A stretch of 64,000 bases of DNA from Viridibacillus sp050279675 (GCF_050279675.1 NZ_JBNNUK010000002.1:266073-330072); one strand, 5' to 3'. Counted from the first letter of the stretch, positions 53,541 to 60,991 are shown. The notes: generated by a model not told the origin, from the sequence alone. Program-made: numbers and translations.

Positions 53541-53705
53541 ATGGCGGAAAAGGAGCAGATAAATCAAATGTTGCTTAATGCCTGCCAAAATTCAAATCGT
53601 ACTACGGTGAATTTTTTGCATGAAGTAAAAAAAAACTGCCATCCCATTGAGAAACGGCTGTATTCGAACAATAAAAGTCTCCGTTTGTCTAAGAAGAAAA
53701 ATTGA
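53541..53705 (+). CDS. Possible 54-residue basic protein or gene fragment
   Basis: An open frame encoding MAEKEQINQMLLNACQNSNR and ending LRLSKKKN. The C terminus is Lys-rich. There is no clear ribosome binding site and I do not recognise a family. It lies right after a repeat copy and may be a remnant. The rest of the gap 53425-53727 holds only the repeat. Confidence 0.25.
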   Translation: MAEKEQINQMLLNACQNSNRTTVNFLHEVKKNCHPIEKRLYSNNKSLRLSKKKN

Positions 53706-53727
53706 AAATCGGTAAATTTCATGAAGA

Positions 53728-54183
53728 TTATTTAGTATGATCTATGAATGATAAATCTAATGCCTTTTTGAGCTCATCAGGATTTTTTGAGCCTATTATA
53801 ACAATGTCTCCTGAAGCTAACCTTAATTCGACACCCTCGCTTCCTGCTATATTATAAAGGCGTTCTCCATTTAGATTTATACGAATCCCCCAACCTCCAA
53901 ACCGTTTTAGCGAACTAAAAGAAACACTTTTATAATCCCGAATACTTTGATAACAAAAGTCTCGGTATTCAAAATGGAAGGGGACAAATTTTATATACAC
54001 CCCATCTCCACGTACTTCAGTTATCATCTTAACTTGGAACGCTAACAAGGGGACCATCAAACCGAACAAAACCCAAGCTATTACCAACTCAGTATCCGAC
54101 ATCGGTTTGTCTCCAAATTGAATTCCGTAAATAACCTGTTGAATAAACCCCCACCAAAAAATGCCTGAAACCACAATTATCAC
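53728..54183 (-). CDS. DUF6141-like membrane protein, 5' end uncertain
   Basis: Two membrane spans (about 1-18 and 31-50) precede a soluble domain with VYIKFVPFHFEYRDF, FGGWGIRINLNGERLYNI and DIVIIGSKNPDEL, the pattern I associate with DUF6141. The GTG at 54183 lies inside the first membrane span; upstream the same frame stays open and reads SVLYREVQRPRQLLYIIV, which looks like the natural N terminus. No ATG, GTG or TTG occurs there; an ATT at 54252 has AAGGAG nine bases before it. The start codon may be rare or mutated. Confidence 0.6.
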   Translation of the reverse strand: MIIVVSGIFWWGFIQQVIYGIQFGDKPMSDTELVIAWVLFGLMVPLLAFQVKMITEVRGDGVYIKFVPFHFEYRDFCYQSIRDYKSVSFSSLKRFGGWGIRINLNGERLYNIAGSEGVELRLASGDIVIIGSKNPDELKKALDLSFIDHTK

Positions 54184-54362
54184 TATGATATATAATAATT
54201 GTCTTGGTCGTTGAACTTCTCGATATAAAACAGAATCATTGTCTTTACTAATTTCTATCCACTCCTTGCTTAACCAAATATCCTTTCTTCTTAAACAAAT
54301 CTGCTCTTTAGTTGAATAAGCTCCTGTAAATAAAATACCATAAAAATGTAAAAAAACCTTAT

Positions 54363-54437
54363 TTTATTAAGAAAGAAAAAAGAGCTGTCTGCACAGCTCA
54401 ATGATCATCAAGTAAAGCACCCCGTTCGTTTAGCAAC
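54363..54437 (+). repeat. Dispersed hairpin repeat, copy 3
   Basis: AAAAAAGAGCTGTCTGCACAGCTC central hairpin (54379-54399) followed by AAGTAAAGCACCCCGTTCG. It overlaps the 5' end of the open frame extending the DUF6141-like gene. 54438-54608 shows nothing recognisable. Confidence 0.6.
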
Positions 54438-54608
54438 CATTTGTATTTATTGTATAGAGATAATAAAGCTATATAATTCTTCTCTCAAAAACACAAAGGA
54501 GATACTACTTAAAATCTAGTACATCCTATTAAAGTTCTTTAAAAATATTCATTTTAGTGTAATTGTAGAAATTAAAACAGAAAATAAAGTTTTTTAATTC
54601 TTATTCAG

Positions 54609-54707
54609 CTAAGTATTATTCATAAACAATAGACTGGTGCCATTTCCTATTCCACGACCTTCTTTAAGCCGTCTTTCATTTTTAGATGTTCTTTTTCTGT
54701 TAAACAT
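54609..54707 (-). pseudogene. Possible 5' remnant of a TnsA-like transposase endonuclease gene
   Basis: A 32-codon frame: MFNRKRTSKNERRLKEGRG followed by IGNGTSLLFMNNT, with AAGGGGG eight bases upstream of the ATG. The stretch RRLKEGRGIGNGTS resembles the start of TnsA proteins of Tn7-like elements (GRG-x-G-x-G then YKPW), after which similarity stops abruptly. Too short to be certain. Confidence 0.35.
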
Positions 54708-54712
54708 AAAAA

Positions 54713-54742
54713 GCCCCCTTAGATAAGATTATCTAAAGGGGA
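54713..54742 (-). terminator. Terminator of the repeat-containing secreted protein gene
   Basis: CCCCTTTAGATAA pairs with TTATCTAAGGGGG around a 2-base loop, followed by CTTTTT on the minus strand. Confidence 0.85.
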
Positions 54743-54800
54743 GGGAATAAACATCATAACTTTATTACACAGCTACATTTCACTTGTTTAAAAATTTATA

Positions 54801-55730
54801 CTAATAAACATTATAACTAACTACTTTTGGATTTTTATCATTCTTATCATTGTATACACTAAGGAATTCAAACGTTAGTTCATAATTTCCAGCCTTATAT
54901 GTAACAAGATGTGCTCCCTTATATTCAATTTCTTTTGCAGGTTTTCCTAAAGTCTCTTTTACAGTATTTAAACGAATTCCAAGTACAGCTTGATCGTTTT
55001 TATTTTCACCTTTTTTTGCTAGTTTCATTACTTGTTGTATACTAGCTGCTTGTTTAGATACTTTAGTCTGATTGACATTGTAACTGATTACTTTTGGATT
55101 TTTATCATTCCTATCATTGTATACACTAAGGAATTCAAACGTTAGTTCATAATTTCCAGCCTTATATGTAACAAGATGTGCTCCCTTATATTCAATTTCT
55201 TTTGCAGGTTTTCCTAAAGTCTCTTTTACAGTATTTAAACGAATTCCAAGTACAGCTTGATCGTTTTTATTTTCACCCTTTTTTGCTAGTTTCATTACTT
55301 GTTGTAAACTAGCTGCTTGTTTAGATGCTTTAGTCTGATTGACATTGTAACTGATTACTTTTGGATTTTTATCATTCCTATCATTGTATACACTAAGGAA
55401 TTCAAACGTTAGTTCATAATTTCCAGCCTTATATGTAACAAGATGTGCTCCCTTATATTCAATTTCTTTTACAGGTTTTCCTAAAGTCTCTTTTACAGTA
55501 TTTAAACGAATTCCAAGTACAGCTTGATCGTTTTTATTTTCACCTTTTTTTGCTAGTTTCATTACTTGTTGTAAACTAGCTGCTTGTTTAGATGCTTTAG
55601 TCTGTTGATTAGTATTAATAGTTTTATTATCAACAGTAGATGCAAAACTTACATCACTTACTCCATTTAACAGTGCTGCAGAAACTGTAGTCATGATTAA
55701 TAGCTTTTTTGTTTTAGATAAATAATTCAT
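54801..55730 (-). CDS. Secreted protein of three near-identical 89-residue repeats
   Basis: A 309-residue protein with a signal peptide (KTKKLLIMTTVSAALLNG, cleavage after SFA near residue 31) and three tandem repeats. Each contains QVMKLAKKGENKNDQAVLG, RLNTVKETLGKP, YKGAHLVTYKAGNYELTFEF and ends NPKVISYNV. The lysine-rich repeats resemble half of a DUF4309/YjgB-type module (GIRLNTVKETLGKP...YELTFEF), but I am not certain of the family. AAAGGTGG precedes the ATG. Function unknown; wall or matrix association is possible. Confidence 0.8.
   Translation of the reverse strand: MNYLSKTKKLLIMTTVSAALLNGVSDVSFASTVDNKTINTNQQTKASKQAASLQQVMKLAKKGENKNDQAVLGIRLNTVKETLGKPVKEIEYKGAHLVTYKAGNYELTFEFLSVYNDRNDKNPKVISYNVNQTKASKQAASLQQVMKLAKKGENKNDQAVLGIRLNTVKETLGKPAKEIEYKGAHLVTYKAGNYELTFEFLSVYNDRNDKNPKVISYNVNQTKVSKQAASIQQVMKLAKKGENKNDQAVLGIRLNTVKETLGKPAKEIEYKGAHLVTYKAGNYELTFEFLSVYNDKNDKNPKVVSYNVY
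54804..55604 (-). repeat. Three tandem 267-bp DNA repeats inside the secreted protein gene
   Basis: Identical landmarks (for example ATTGACATTGTAACTGATTA) recur at 55071 and 55338, exactly 267 bp apart. The units are about 54804-55070, 55071-55337 and 55338-55604 and differ by only a few bases, pointing to recent unequal duplication in frame. Confidence 0.9.
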
Positions 55731-55873
55731 TGAAATTCCACCTTTATTTTAAGTAATAGATAATCCTTTTATTTATGTTGCAATTGTTTCATTTTGTATA
55801 AAATCAAGATAAAAATTGAATACATTTGTAATTCTATTTCTACTAAATATCCAATTGCATATTTTTTTAAATC

Positions 55874-56068
55874 CTATGGGTATAACCAGTAATTTAATAA
55901 ATCCTCAATACGAACCCACTCAACACCAAACTGATGACTATCAGAATTTGTTGGCTTTATTGGATTTTCAGTTCTACTTAGTTGACACAAAAAATAATAT
56001 TCTACTTGATGAACGTCAAAATCAAATTCAGCGTAATCATGGTTTTTCCCTATATACTCCCCGATACC
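55874..56068 (-). pseudogene. C-terminal remnant of a NUDIX hydrolase gene
   Basis: A minus-strand frame reads GEYIGKNHDYAEFDFD, then HQVEYYFLCQL, then HQFGVEWVRIEDLLNYWLYP and stops at 55874. VHQVEYYFLC and QFGVEWVRIEDL are typical of the C-terminal half of NUDIX hydrolases. The NUDIX box itself is absent; a TAA at 56071-56069 closes the frame, with possible continuation in another frame (YQGTFSKV). The 5' part is lost. Confidence 0.65.
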
Positions 56069-56142
56069 TTACTAAAAGTTCCTTGATATCTATTTATCCA
56101 AAATTGATAAGTTGCTGAAATCAACAAAATAATAAAGAAAGG

Positions 56143-57009
56143 CTATTTTAAATATTCATTGCTCACTAATTGATCTTGGATGACTTCAGTTGGAATAATA
56201 AACTCCACTACACCCATAGCACCAGGAGAAACTTCATATTTATCAAATGAAATAACTAATTTCCCTTGTTTATTTATATAAAAATTTTGCTCTTTAGCTA
56301 TCTTTTCAAACGGATCAAATACTAACTCTTCACCAGATCGGCTTACCCAATAAGTCAATTCGGGATCCTCTTTCATTTGTGCTCTCATTTGCTCTTGTAT
56401 ATTTTCACTAATAACTTTTATATAATTTTCATTCTTAAATAAGCTTGGCAGTGTTATAAGAATTTGATTCTCTTTGTCAATTGTATCAAATTTCATTGTC
56501 GTTGATGATGAACCTACCGTATTCACATTATACCTAGCGATAGAAAGAAGTTGTTTGGTATCTGTTTTGATTTCATAACCACTCTCTTCACCTAAATGGC
56601 CATCGCCATTTTTCTTCATCTCTTTCATATCAGATAAAAAGGCTTGATATGATTGCTCATTTTCTTTTAAATATTTTTCATTTAGACTGTCTTCTAACTC
56701 TTTGTTTTCTAATGTGACTTCTGGAAATTTGTAGTCTGCTTTATAAGTACTCTCTTCAACTTTAAACTCTCTAAACGTAATTAAGTTCACAACTTTTCCT
56801 AAAACCGGAACATCAGAGAAAGCATATGCAATAGTTGAACTTGTATTTACACTCGCAATAAATAAAGCAGCGGCAGCTGCGACTCCTATATACACTTTTT
56901 TTATTTTACTTTTCTTCTTTTGATGTAATGCGTCCTTAATCACTGTTTGTATTTCTTCTGGTATTTCAATATCTTGATATTCTTTTATCAATTGTTTCAT
57001 TCTCTTCAT
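56143..57009 (-). CDS. rsiV: Anti-sigma factor RsiV-like (DUF3298)
   Basis: Membrane-anchored anti-sigma factor. A cytoplasmic N terminus of about 38 residues, one span (about 41-62, VAAAAALFIASVNTS) and an extracytoplasmic DUF3298 domain ending VEFIIPTEVIQDQL. In B. subtilis RsiV binds lysozyme, is cleaved and releases SigV. 288 residues; AGGAGG upstream of ATG 57009. It follows the sigma factor gene by 19 bases. No oatA gene is next to it, unlike B. subtilis. Confidence 0.85.
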   Translation of the reverse strand: MKRMKQLIKEYQDIEIPEEIQTVIKDALHQKKKSKIKKVYIGVAAAAALFIASVNTSSTIAYAFSDVPVLGKVVNLITFREFKVEESTYKADYKFPEVTLENKELEDSLNEKYLKENEQSYQAFLSDMKEMKKNGDGHLGEESGYEIKTDTKQLLSIARYNVNTVGSSSTTMKFDTIDKENQILITLPSLFKNENYIKVISENIQEQMRAQMKEDPELTYWVSRSGEELVFDPFEKIAKEQNFYINKQGKLVISFDKYEVSPGAMGVVEFIIPTEVIQDQLVSNEYLK

Positions 57010-57028
57010 GCTTTTGAACCTCCTGGAG

Positions 57029-57517
57029 TCACTCTATTAATTCTATTCTCAATAGCTTTAGTGCTTTATATAATCTTGTTTTAATGGTATTAACATTCTC
57101 TTCTAATACCTCGGCTATTTCTTCAATTTTCATATCTTCAAAAAAGCGAAGCATAATAATGACGCGATAAGAATGTGGTAGCGATTCAATCGCCTTTTTT
57201 AAATCCATATTCTCATATTTATCTGTTGCACCACGTAAATGGAATTCAACGTCTTCTGTATCCATAATGAACACTTTTTTTTGCTTTCTAATGCTATCAA
57301 TTGAAGTATTGATTACAATTCGATAAAACCAACTTTTCATTACTGACTCATCTTCAAGCATATGAAGCGAACATAGTCCTTTTCGAATAGACTCCTGGAC
57401 CACATCTAAAGCATCTTGTTGATTCTTCATATAGCTATATGAAAAGCGATATAGGTTTGTATGATTTTCAGTCACAAACCGTATATACTCTTTCTCTAAT
57501 TTCCATTTTTTAAACAT
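57029..57517 (-). CDS. sigV: ECF sigma factor SigV-like
   Basis: A 162-residue ECF sigma factor. Region 2 is YRFSYSYMKNQQDALDVVQE and KSWFYRIVINTSIDSIRKQK; region 4 is SLPHSYRVIIMLRFFEDMKI and LEENVNTIKTRLYKALKLL. Linkage to an RsiV-type anti-sigma factor indicates the SigV group (lysozyme/envelope stress). An ECF-type promoter upstream suggests autoregulation. Confidence 0.88.
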   Translation of the reverse strand: MFKKWKLEKEYIRFVTENHTNLYRFSYSYMKNQQDALDVVQESIRKGLCSLHMLEDESVMKSWFYRIVINTSIDSIRKQKKVFIMDTEDVEFHLRGATDKYENMDLKKAIESLPHSYRVIIMLRFFEDMKIEEIAEVLEENVNTIKTRLYKALKLLRIELIE

Positions 57518-57529
57518 AATATATCTCCC

Positions 57530-57543
57530 TTGATACGTATCAA
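57530..57543. promoter_or_regulatory. 14-bp perfect palindrome upstream of sigV
   Basis: TTGATACGTATCAA immediately before the ribosome binding site and downstream of the ECF-type promoter; it could be an operator or shield the ribosome binding site. Confidence 0.5.
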
Positions 57544-57561
57544 ATTTGTATACGGTAATAA

Positions 57562-57589
57562 GACGTGGGTCTTTTGCAAAAAGTTTTAT
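57562..57589 (-). promoter_or_regulatory. ECF-type autoregulatory promoter of sigV-rsiV
   Basis: AAAAC (-35 core AAC) and CGTC (-10) with 17 bases between on the minus strand, followed by TTA. This matches the AAC/CGTC pattern of ECF promoters. Confidence 0.6.
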
Positions 57590-57872
57590 TTAATATAGAT
57601 CTATTTCTTAAACTGATTTAATGAAGCAACGATTAGCTGAAGGAGAACTTTTTTTGTAAACGAATAAATAGAAATCTGATAATACATTTAAGTTGTTGTA
57701 ATTATGGTCAAGGTAACTTGGAAACCTTGGATTTTCCCACAAAGAAATGAGAAAAGGGAAAAAATAACGACAAACATGTGAAGATGATTTTAGTTTGTTC
57801 TTGAATTTTACCAAGAGTGATGACGATCAATATTACGATTAACAACAACATAAAAATAAACAGAATTAATAT

Positions 57873-57901
57873 TTGACAAAAAATGAGAATAGTAGTAATC
57901 T
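57873..57901 (+). promoter_or_regulatory. Sigma-A promoter of the TetR-family gene
   Basis: TTGACA, 17 bases, TAATCT; the palindromic operator follows directly after the -10 box. Confidence 0.75.
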
Positions 57902-57906
57902 AACAT

Positions 57907-57928
57907 AAAACATACGCTACCGTATTTT
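57907..57928. promoter_or_regulatory. Operator site 1, probably for the TetR-family regulator
   Basis: AAAACATACGCTACCGTATT is imperfectly palindromic and matches a second site at 58654-58673 in inverted orientation (ATACGGTAGyGTATGTTT). It overlaps the transcription start of the regulator gene. Confidence 0.7.
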
Positions 57929-57942
57929 ATTGGAGAGATGAT

Positions 57943-58476
57943 ATGCAATTAACGAGGGAAGATTGGATAAAAGCAGGATTACAACAATTAGCTGATGAAG
58001 GGATACATAAAGTTCGCATTGAAGCACTTTCTCGTTTGCTAAAAATAAGCAAAGGAAGCTTCTATCACTATTTTCGTGACCATCAAGAGCTTTTAGATTC
58101 TATGCTCGACTTTTGGGAAGTTCATGCAACAAAGCTGATTGTTCAAAGTATGGAGCAACAGGATGCTTCTTTAGAACAGCTATTACAGATCAGTTTTAAT
58201 CGAGATAAAAAAATTGAGAATAGTATTTATACTTGGGCTAAATATGATCCTGTTGTGGCAGCACGTTTAGTAGATATTGAAGAACAGAGAATTTCTTGTG
58301 TTGCAAAATTGTATCAAAAAATGGGCATAGACGAAACAGAATCAATTGATCGAGCGAGACTTGCCTATTTAACGTATGTAGGATGGATGACAAGGTTTGA
58401 AGCAAATCCTAATTTTGATATTGATAAAATGGTTGAGCTTTTAACTTCTTTCAGCGGTTGTCCAAACATCCGCTGA
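57943..58476 (+). CDS. TetR/AcrR family transcriptional regulator
   Basis: A 177-residue regulator with an N-terminal HTH: IKAGLQQLADEGIHKVRIEA and LLKISKGSFYHYFRDHQELL. The C-terminal ligand domain is variable. GGAGAG ribosome binding site. The same palindrome occurs at its own promoter and before the next gene (DUF3995), so it probably represses both. Its 3' end folds into a CAGCGG/CCGCTG hairpin overlapping the stop codon. Confidence 0.88.
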   Translation: MQLTREDWIKAGLQQLADEGIHKVRIEALSRLLKISKGSFYHYFRDHQELLDSMLDFWEVHATKLIVQSMEQQDASLEQLLQISFNRDKKIENSIYTWAKYDPVVAARLVDIEEQRISCVAKLYQKMGIDETESIDRARLAYLTYVGWMTRFEANPNFDIDKMVELLTSFSGCPNIR

Positions 58477-58486
58477 AATAGATGAA

Positions 58487-58589
58487 CTTAGGCTAAAAGC
58501 GCCGTGTCCTGCAGCAACGCCTAAGTAACCAACATCCTGTTGGCCCAAAGCCTCCGGCGGATGTCACGGAATTATGCCGAGGCATAATT
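58487..58589. repeat. GC-rich multi-hairpin intergenic element
   Basis: Four consecutive inverted repeats in about 100 bases: CTTAGGC/GCCTAAG (58487-58525), CCAACA/TGTTGG (58529-58543), CCTCCGGCGG, and the 20-bp AATTATGCCGAGGCATAATT (58570-58589). Base composition is far above the surroundings. It has the look of a dispersed structured repeat; only one copy is in this window. Confidence 0.6.
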
Positions 58590-58653
58590 GATTATTCGAT
58601 AATAAATGTCCCTGAAATGGTTATAAAACCTGAAGGGACAAAATTTTTACTAT

Positions 58654-58673
58654 AACATACGGTAGTGTATGTT
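58654..58673. promoter_or_regulatory. Operator site 2 upstream of the DUF3995 gene
   Basis: AACATACGGTAGTGTATGTT, nearly perfect palindrome and the same sequence family as site 1 at 57907, 33 bases before the DUF3995 start. Confidence 0.7.
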
Positions 58674-58705
58674 TCATTTGAAGTTACGACATTGGGGGCG
58701 AATAA

Positions 58706-59128
58706 ATGAAATTACTATTAATATTAGTAGCTGTAGGGCTTCTGTGGTTTATCAGTTTTTTGCATATTTATTGGGCTTTTGGAGGTCGATGGGGTTCTGC
58801 CGCTGTTCTCCCAGTAAAAGAGGGAGAACATAATCCTGCTTTTACTCCGAGAATATGGGGAACATTATTCGTAGCCATTCTTATTCTACTGGCTAGTGTC
58901 ATTCTTGTTGTTCAAGGAGGTTATTTGCAGGGGTTCCAAGCAAATAGTTTATCTAAAATCGGAAGTGTTGTCTGTGCTTTAGTTTTCATTATTAGGGCAA
59001 TTGGTGATTTTAAGTTTGTTGGATTTTTTAAAAAAATTAAACATTCTCAGTTTGCTAGATACGACACTTGGTTCTATAGTCCATTATGTTTATTCTTTGG
59101 TTTTGTCTATATCATGCTGTTGTTTTAA
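58706..59128 (+). CDS. DUF3995 membrane protein
   Basis: A 140-residue four-span protein. FISFLHIYWAFGGRWGSAAV and FTPRIWGTLFVA then RAIGDFKFVGFFKK and ARYDTWFYSPLCL match DUF3995. Function unknown. A palindrome shared with the TetR gene lies in its upstream region, so it is the likely target of that regulator. Confidence 0.82.
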   Translation: MKLLLILVAVGLLWFISFLHIYWAFGGRWGSAAVLPVKEGEHNPAFTPRIWGTLFVAILILLASVILVVQGGYLQGFQANSLSKIGSVVCALVFIIRAIGDFKFVGFFKKIKHSQFARYDTWFYSPLCLFFGFVYIMLLF

Positions 59129-59370
59129 TAAGTATAATGAATTCTCTATAAAATAAATTTTATATAGGAAGAAAACATCTCAAAATGGTGTGACTTTAAA
59201 CTCTATATATGCTTCTTATAATATGCACATATAACTGCAACTTTAAAGCATTCATTTAATGATACTTCTATATTTGAAGTAATTTCAGTTTGATATATTT
59301 GGTGATTTAATAACTAATCTTACGCATAACTCCCTCGTAAAAGCAGACAATATGCTGAGGTGATTAGAAT

Positions 59371-60150
59371 ATGTTAAAAACAAGGATTGGTTATATTATT
59401 TGTTTTTCAATTATTTTAAGCTTATTTGTTTACAGCAAGTCCTTAAATACAAAATTGATAGAGTTATCCATCTCGCAATCGAATAGTGATAAAAGTGAAC
59501 ACAAACGGATTCAGGAATTGGAACAACGTTTAGATAGCCTCGAACCAACTGAACCTACCACCATTCTTGATTCACCTTTCCCATTTGAAAAAGGAACAGA
59601 GGTGCATTTCCCTACCGATGTCATCCCTATTTCAGAAGTGCTAAAAGAAGGAACAAAAGTCCCTTTCAAAGTAATAAAAAGCAAACCGAACTATATTAGA
59701 CCAATATATGAAGAAGACTGGCATAGCACGACTGGAAGATGGAGCTATATTCCTTCTCGAATATACTATTCTCTTCACCGCATATTCCCTTTTTATGCCA
59801 TTGGAATTTCAGAAGAATTAAATTTTACACAGAATGTAGGTATTTCTTTTCCTACTGATATAAATGAAACAGACCTTGACCTGTATATAGTAGTGTTTCA
59901 AACAAATATCACAGATGTTTATACAAAAGGAAATCAAGTTGTTGTTGTTGGAACACCTAAACGAACAGGAGTAGAAGTTATAAACATTAAAATTGCAGAT
60001 ATACACCCGAGTAATAAGGAAAAATTTTTGTTAGTTCAATTAGCAACTAATGGAGATGAACTTGATTATTCTTTAATTCGTTATGAATCACCCGATTATT
60101 GGTTAAAGCAAAAACAAAGGAATGAACGTGAAAAATCTAAAAAAGAGTGA
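59371..60150 (+). CDS. Hypothetical membrane-anchored or secreted protein
   Basis: A 259-residue protein with an N-terminal hydrophobic segment (about 6-22), a short coiled-coil stretch (KRIQELEQRLDSLEP, about 48-62) and a beta-rich C-terminal region with FTQNVGISFPTDINET and VVVVGTPKRTG. The tail is Lys/Glu-rich. No family recognised. Ribosome binding site GAGGTG. 59129-59370 shows nothing else. Confidence 0.65.
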   Translation: MLKTRIGYIICFSIILSLFVYSKSLNTKLIELSISQSNSDKSEHKRIQELEQRLDSLEPTEPTTILDSPFPFEKGTEVHFPTDVIPISEVLKEGTKVPFKVIKSKPNYIRPIYEEDWHSTTGRWSYIPSRIYYSLHRIFPFYAIGISEELNFTQNVGISFPTDINETDLDLYIVVFQTNITDVYTKGNQVVVVGTPKRTGVEVINIKIADIHPSNKEKFLLVQLATNGDELDYSLIRYESPDYWLKQKQRNEREKSKKE

Positions 60151-60156
60151 ACCTTT

Positions 60157-60195
60157 GCCTTATCAAGTAAGTTGATAAGGCTTTTATTTTTTTTA
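60157..60195 (+). terminator. Terminator of the 259-residue protein gene
   Basis: GCCTTATCA pairs with TGATAAGGC, followed by TTTTATTTTTTTT. Confidence 0.85.
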
Positions 60196-60199
60196 ATCA

Positions 60200-60282
60200 T
60201 TCTTCAACTATTCTGCTTCGTTAGTTGTATAAGAAAAAGGCTCTACACCTTATTGAAGTAAAGCCTCCGTTAGCTTATAAAC
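60200..60282 (+). repeat. Dispersed hairpin repeat, copy 4 (full type)
   Basis: TTCTTCAACTATTCTGCTTC then GTTAGTTGTATAAG, AAAAAGGCTC..., AAAGCCTCCGTTAGCTTA: two half-elements around a GGCT/AGCC hairpin. Confidence 0.65.
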
Positions 60283-60285
60283 ATT

Positions 60286-60696
60286 TTATAATCGCTTTGT
60301 AATAAATGCCCCTAAGCCAATTAACATATATAATCCCATCATACATACAATCAACAAACCTGTTTCAATAAAATGAACACCCATTGAATATAGAATTAAT
60401 AAAACAGCACCACTTCCAAAAAGAACAACGTAAAGTACACCCATTAAATAACTTTTCATAAGTAATACACTTCGTTCATCAACATCTGGAACATTTCCAT
60501 TTCTTTTTTTATTCCACTTAGAAAAAAGCAGATAGATAATAAATCCTAAGACTGTACCCACTATAATAGCGATAACATTTTCGTAGTTGTATTCACCAGT
60601 TTCTTTTCCTATGATATACACACCTAAATAGCCACCTATAATCATACATCCAATCACAACAGACCAAATAGTGATTTGTAACTTTTGGTTGTTCAT
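60286..60696 (-). CDS. Four-span membrane protein linked to an XRE regulator
   Basis: A 136-residue protein with spans at about 10-28, 42-60, 85-103 and 111-130 and a cytoplasmic loop KKRNGNVPDVDERSVLLM. The DER-containing loop and the linked HTH gene recall DUF2178/DUF3796-type pairs in Firmicutes, but I am not sure of the family. It begins two bases after the regulator stop. Confidence 0.65.
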   Translation of the reverse strand: MNNQKLQITIWSVVIGCMIIGGYLGVYIIGKETGEYNYENVIAIIVGTVLGFIIYLLFSKWNKKRNGNVPDVDERSVLLMKSYLMGVLYVVLFGSGAVLLILYSMGVHFIETGLLIVCMMGLYMLIGLGAFITKRL

Positions 60697-60698
60697 AG

Positions 60699-60911
60699 CT
60701 ATTCCCCCTCCGGTTTCTCTAAATAAAATAATTCTTCAATTGGCACATCAAAATACTGTATTAATTTTAGTGCCAACTCCAAACTTGGATTATACTTATT
60801 CTTCTCAATTGCATTTACTGTTTGACGTGTAATTTGTAAGTCTTCTGCCATTTTGACTTGTGTTATGCCCTTTTTCTGTCGAATTTCCCTAATATGATTT
60901 ATCACCTTCAT
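60699..60911 (-). CDS. XRE-family transcriptional regulator (small HTH)
   Basis: A 70-residue Cro/CI-type HTH: REIRQKKGITQVKMAEDLQI, TRQTVNAIEKNKYNPSLELA, then FDVPIEELFYLE. I start at ATG 60911 with GGAGGG upstream. Two identical 16-bp palindromes flank its -10 box, so it is very probably autoregulated together with the membrane-protein gene that follows. Confidence 0.86.
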   Translation of the reverse strand: MKVINHIREIRQKKGITQVKMAEDLQITRQTVNAIEKNKYNPSLELALKLIQYFDVPIEELFYLEKPEGE

Positions 60912-60932
60912 TAACAACCCTCCAAACAGGAA

Positions 60933-60948
60933 GTAAAGATATCTTTAC
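60933..60948. promoter_or_regulatory. XRE operator 1
   Basis: Perfect palindrome GTAAAGATATCTTTAC downstream of the -10 box. Confidence 0.8.
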
Positions 60949-60952
60949 ATAT

Positions 60953-60980
60953 ACTATAAAAAAAGACACCTGAATGTAAA
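60953..60980 (-). promoter_or_regulatory. Promoter of the XRE-membrane protein operon
   Basis: TTTACA (60975-60980) and TATAGT (60953-60958) with a 16-base spacer on the minus strand; the -35 box lies in operator 2. Confidence 0.7.
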
Positions 60981-60991
60981 GATATCTTTAC
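60976..60991. promoter_or_regulatory. XRE operator 2
   Basis: Identical palindrome GTAAAGATATCTTTAC, centre 43 bp from operator 1 (about four helical turns), covering the -35 box. Confidence 0.8.

Noticed and set aside
55816..56118. 100-residue plus-strand frame
   Set aside because: The opposite strand carries recognisable NUDIX sequence; the plus frame has no start signal.
57608..57814. 68-residue minus-strand frame between sigV and tetR
   Set aside because: No ribosome binding site and no recognisable family; composition looks non-coding.
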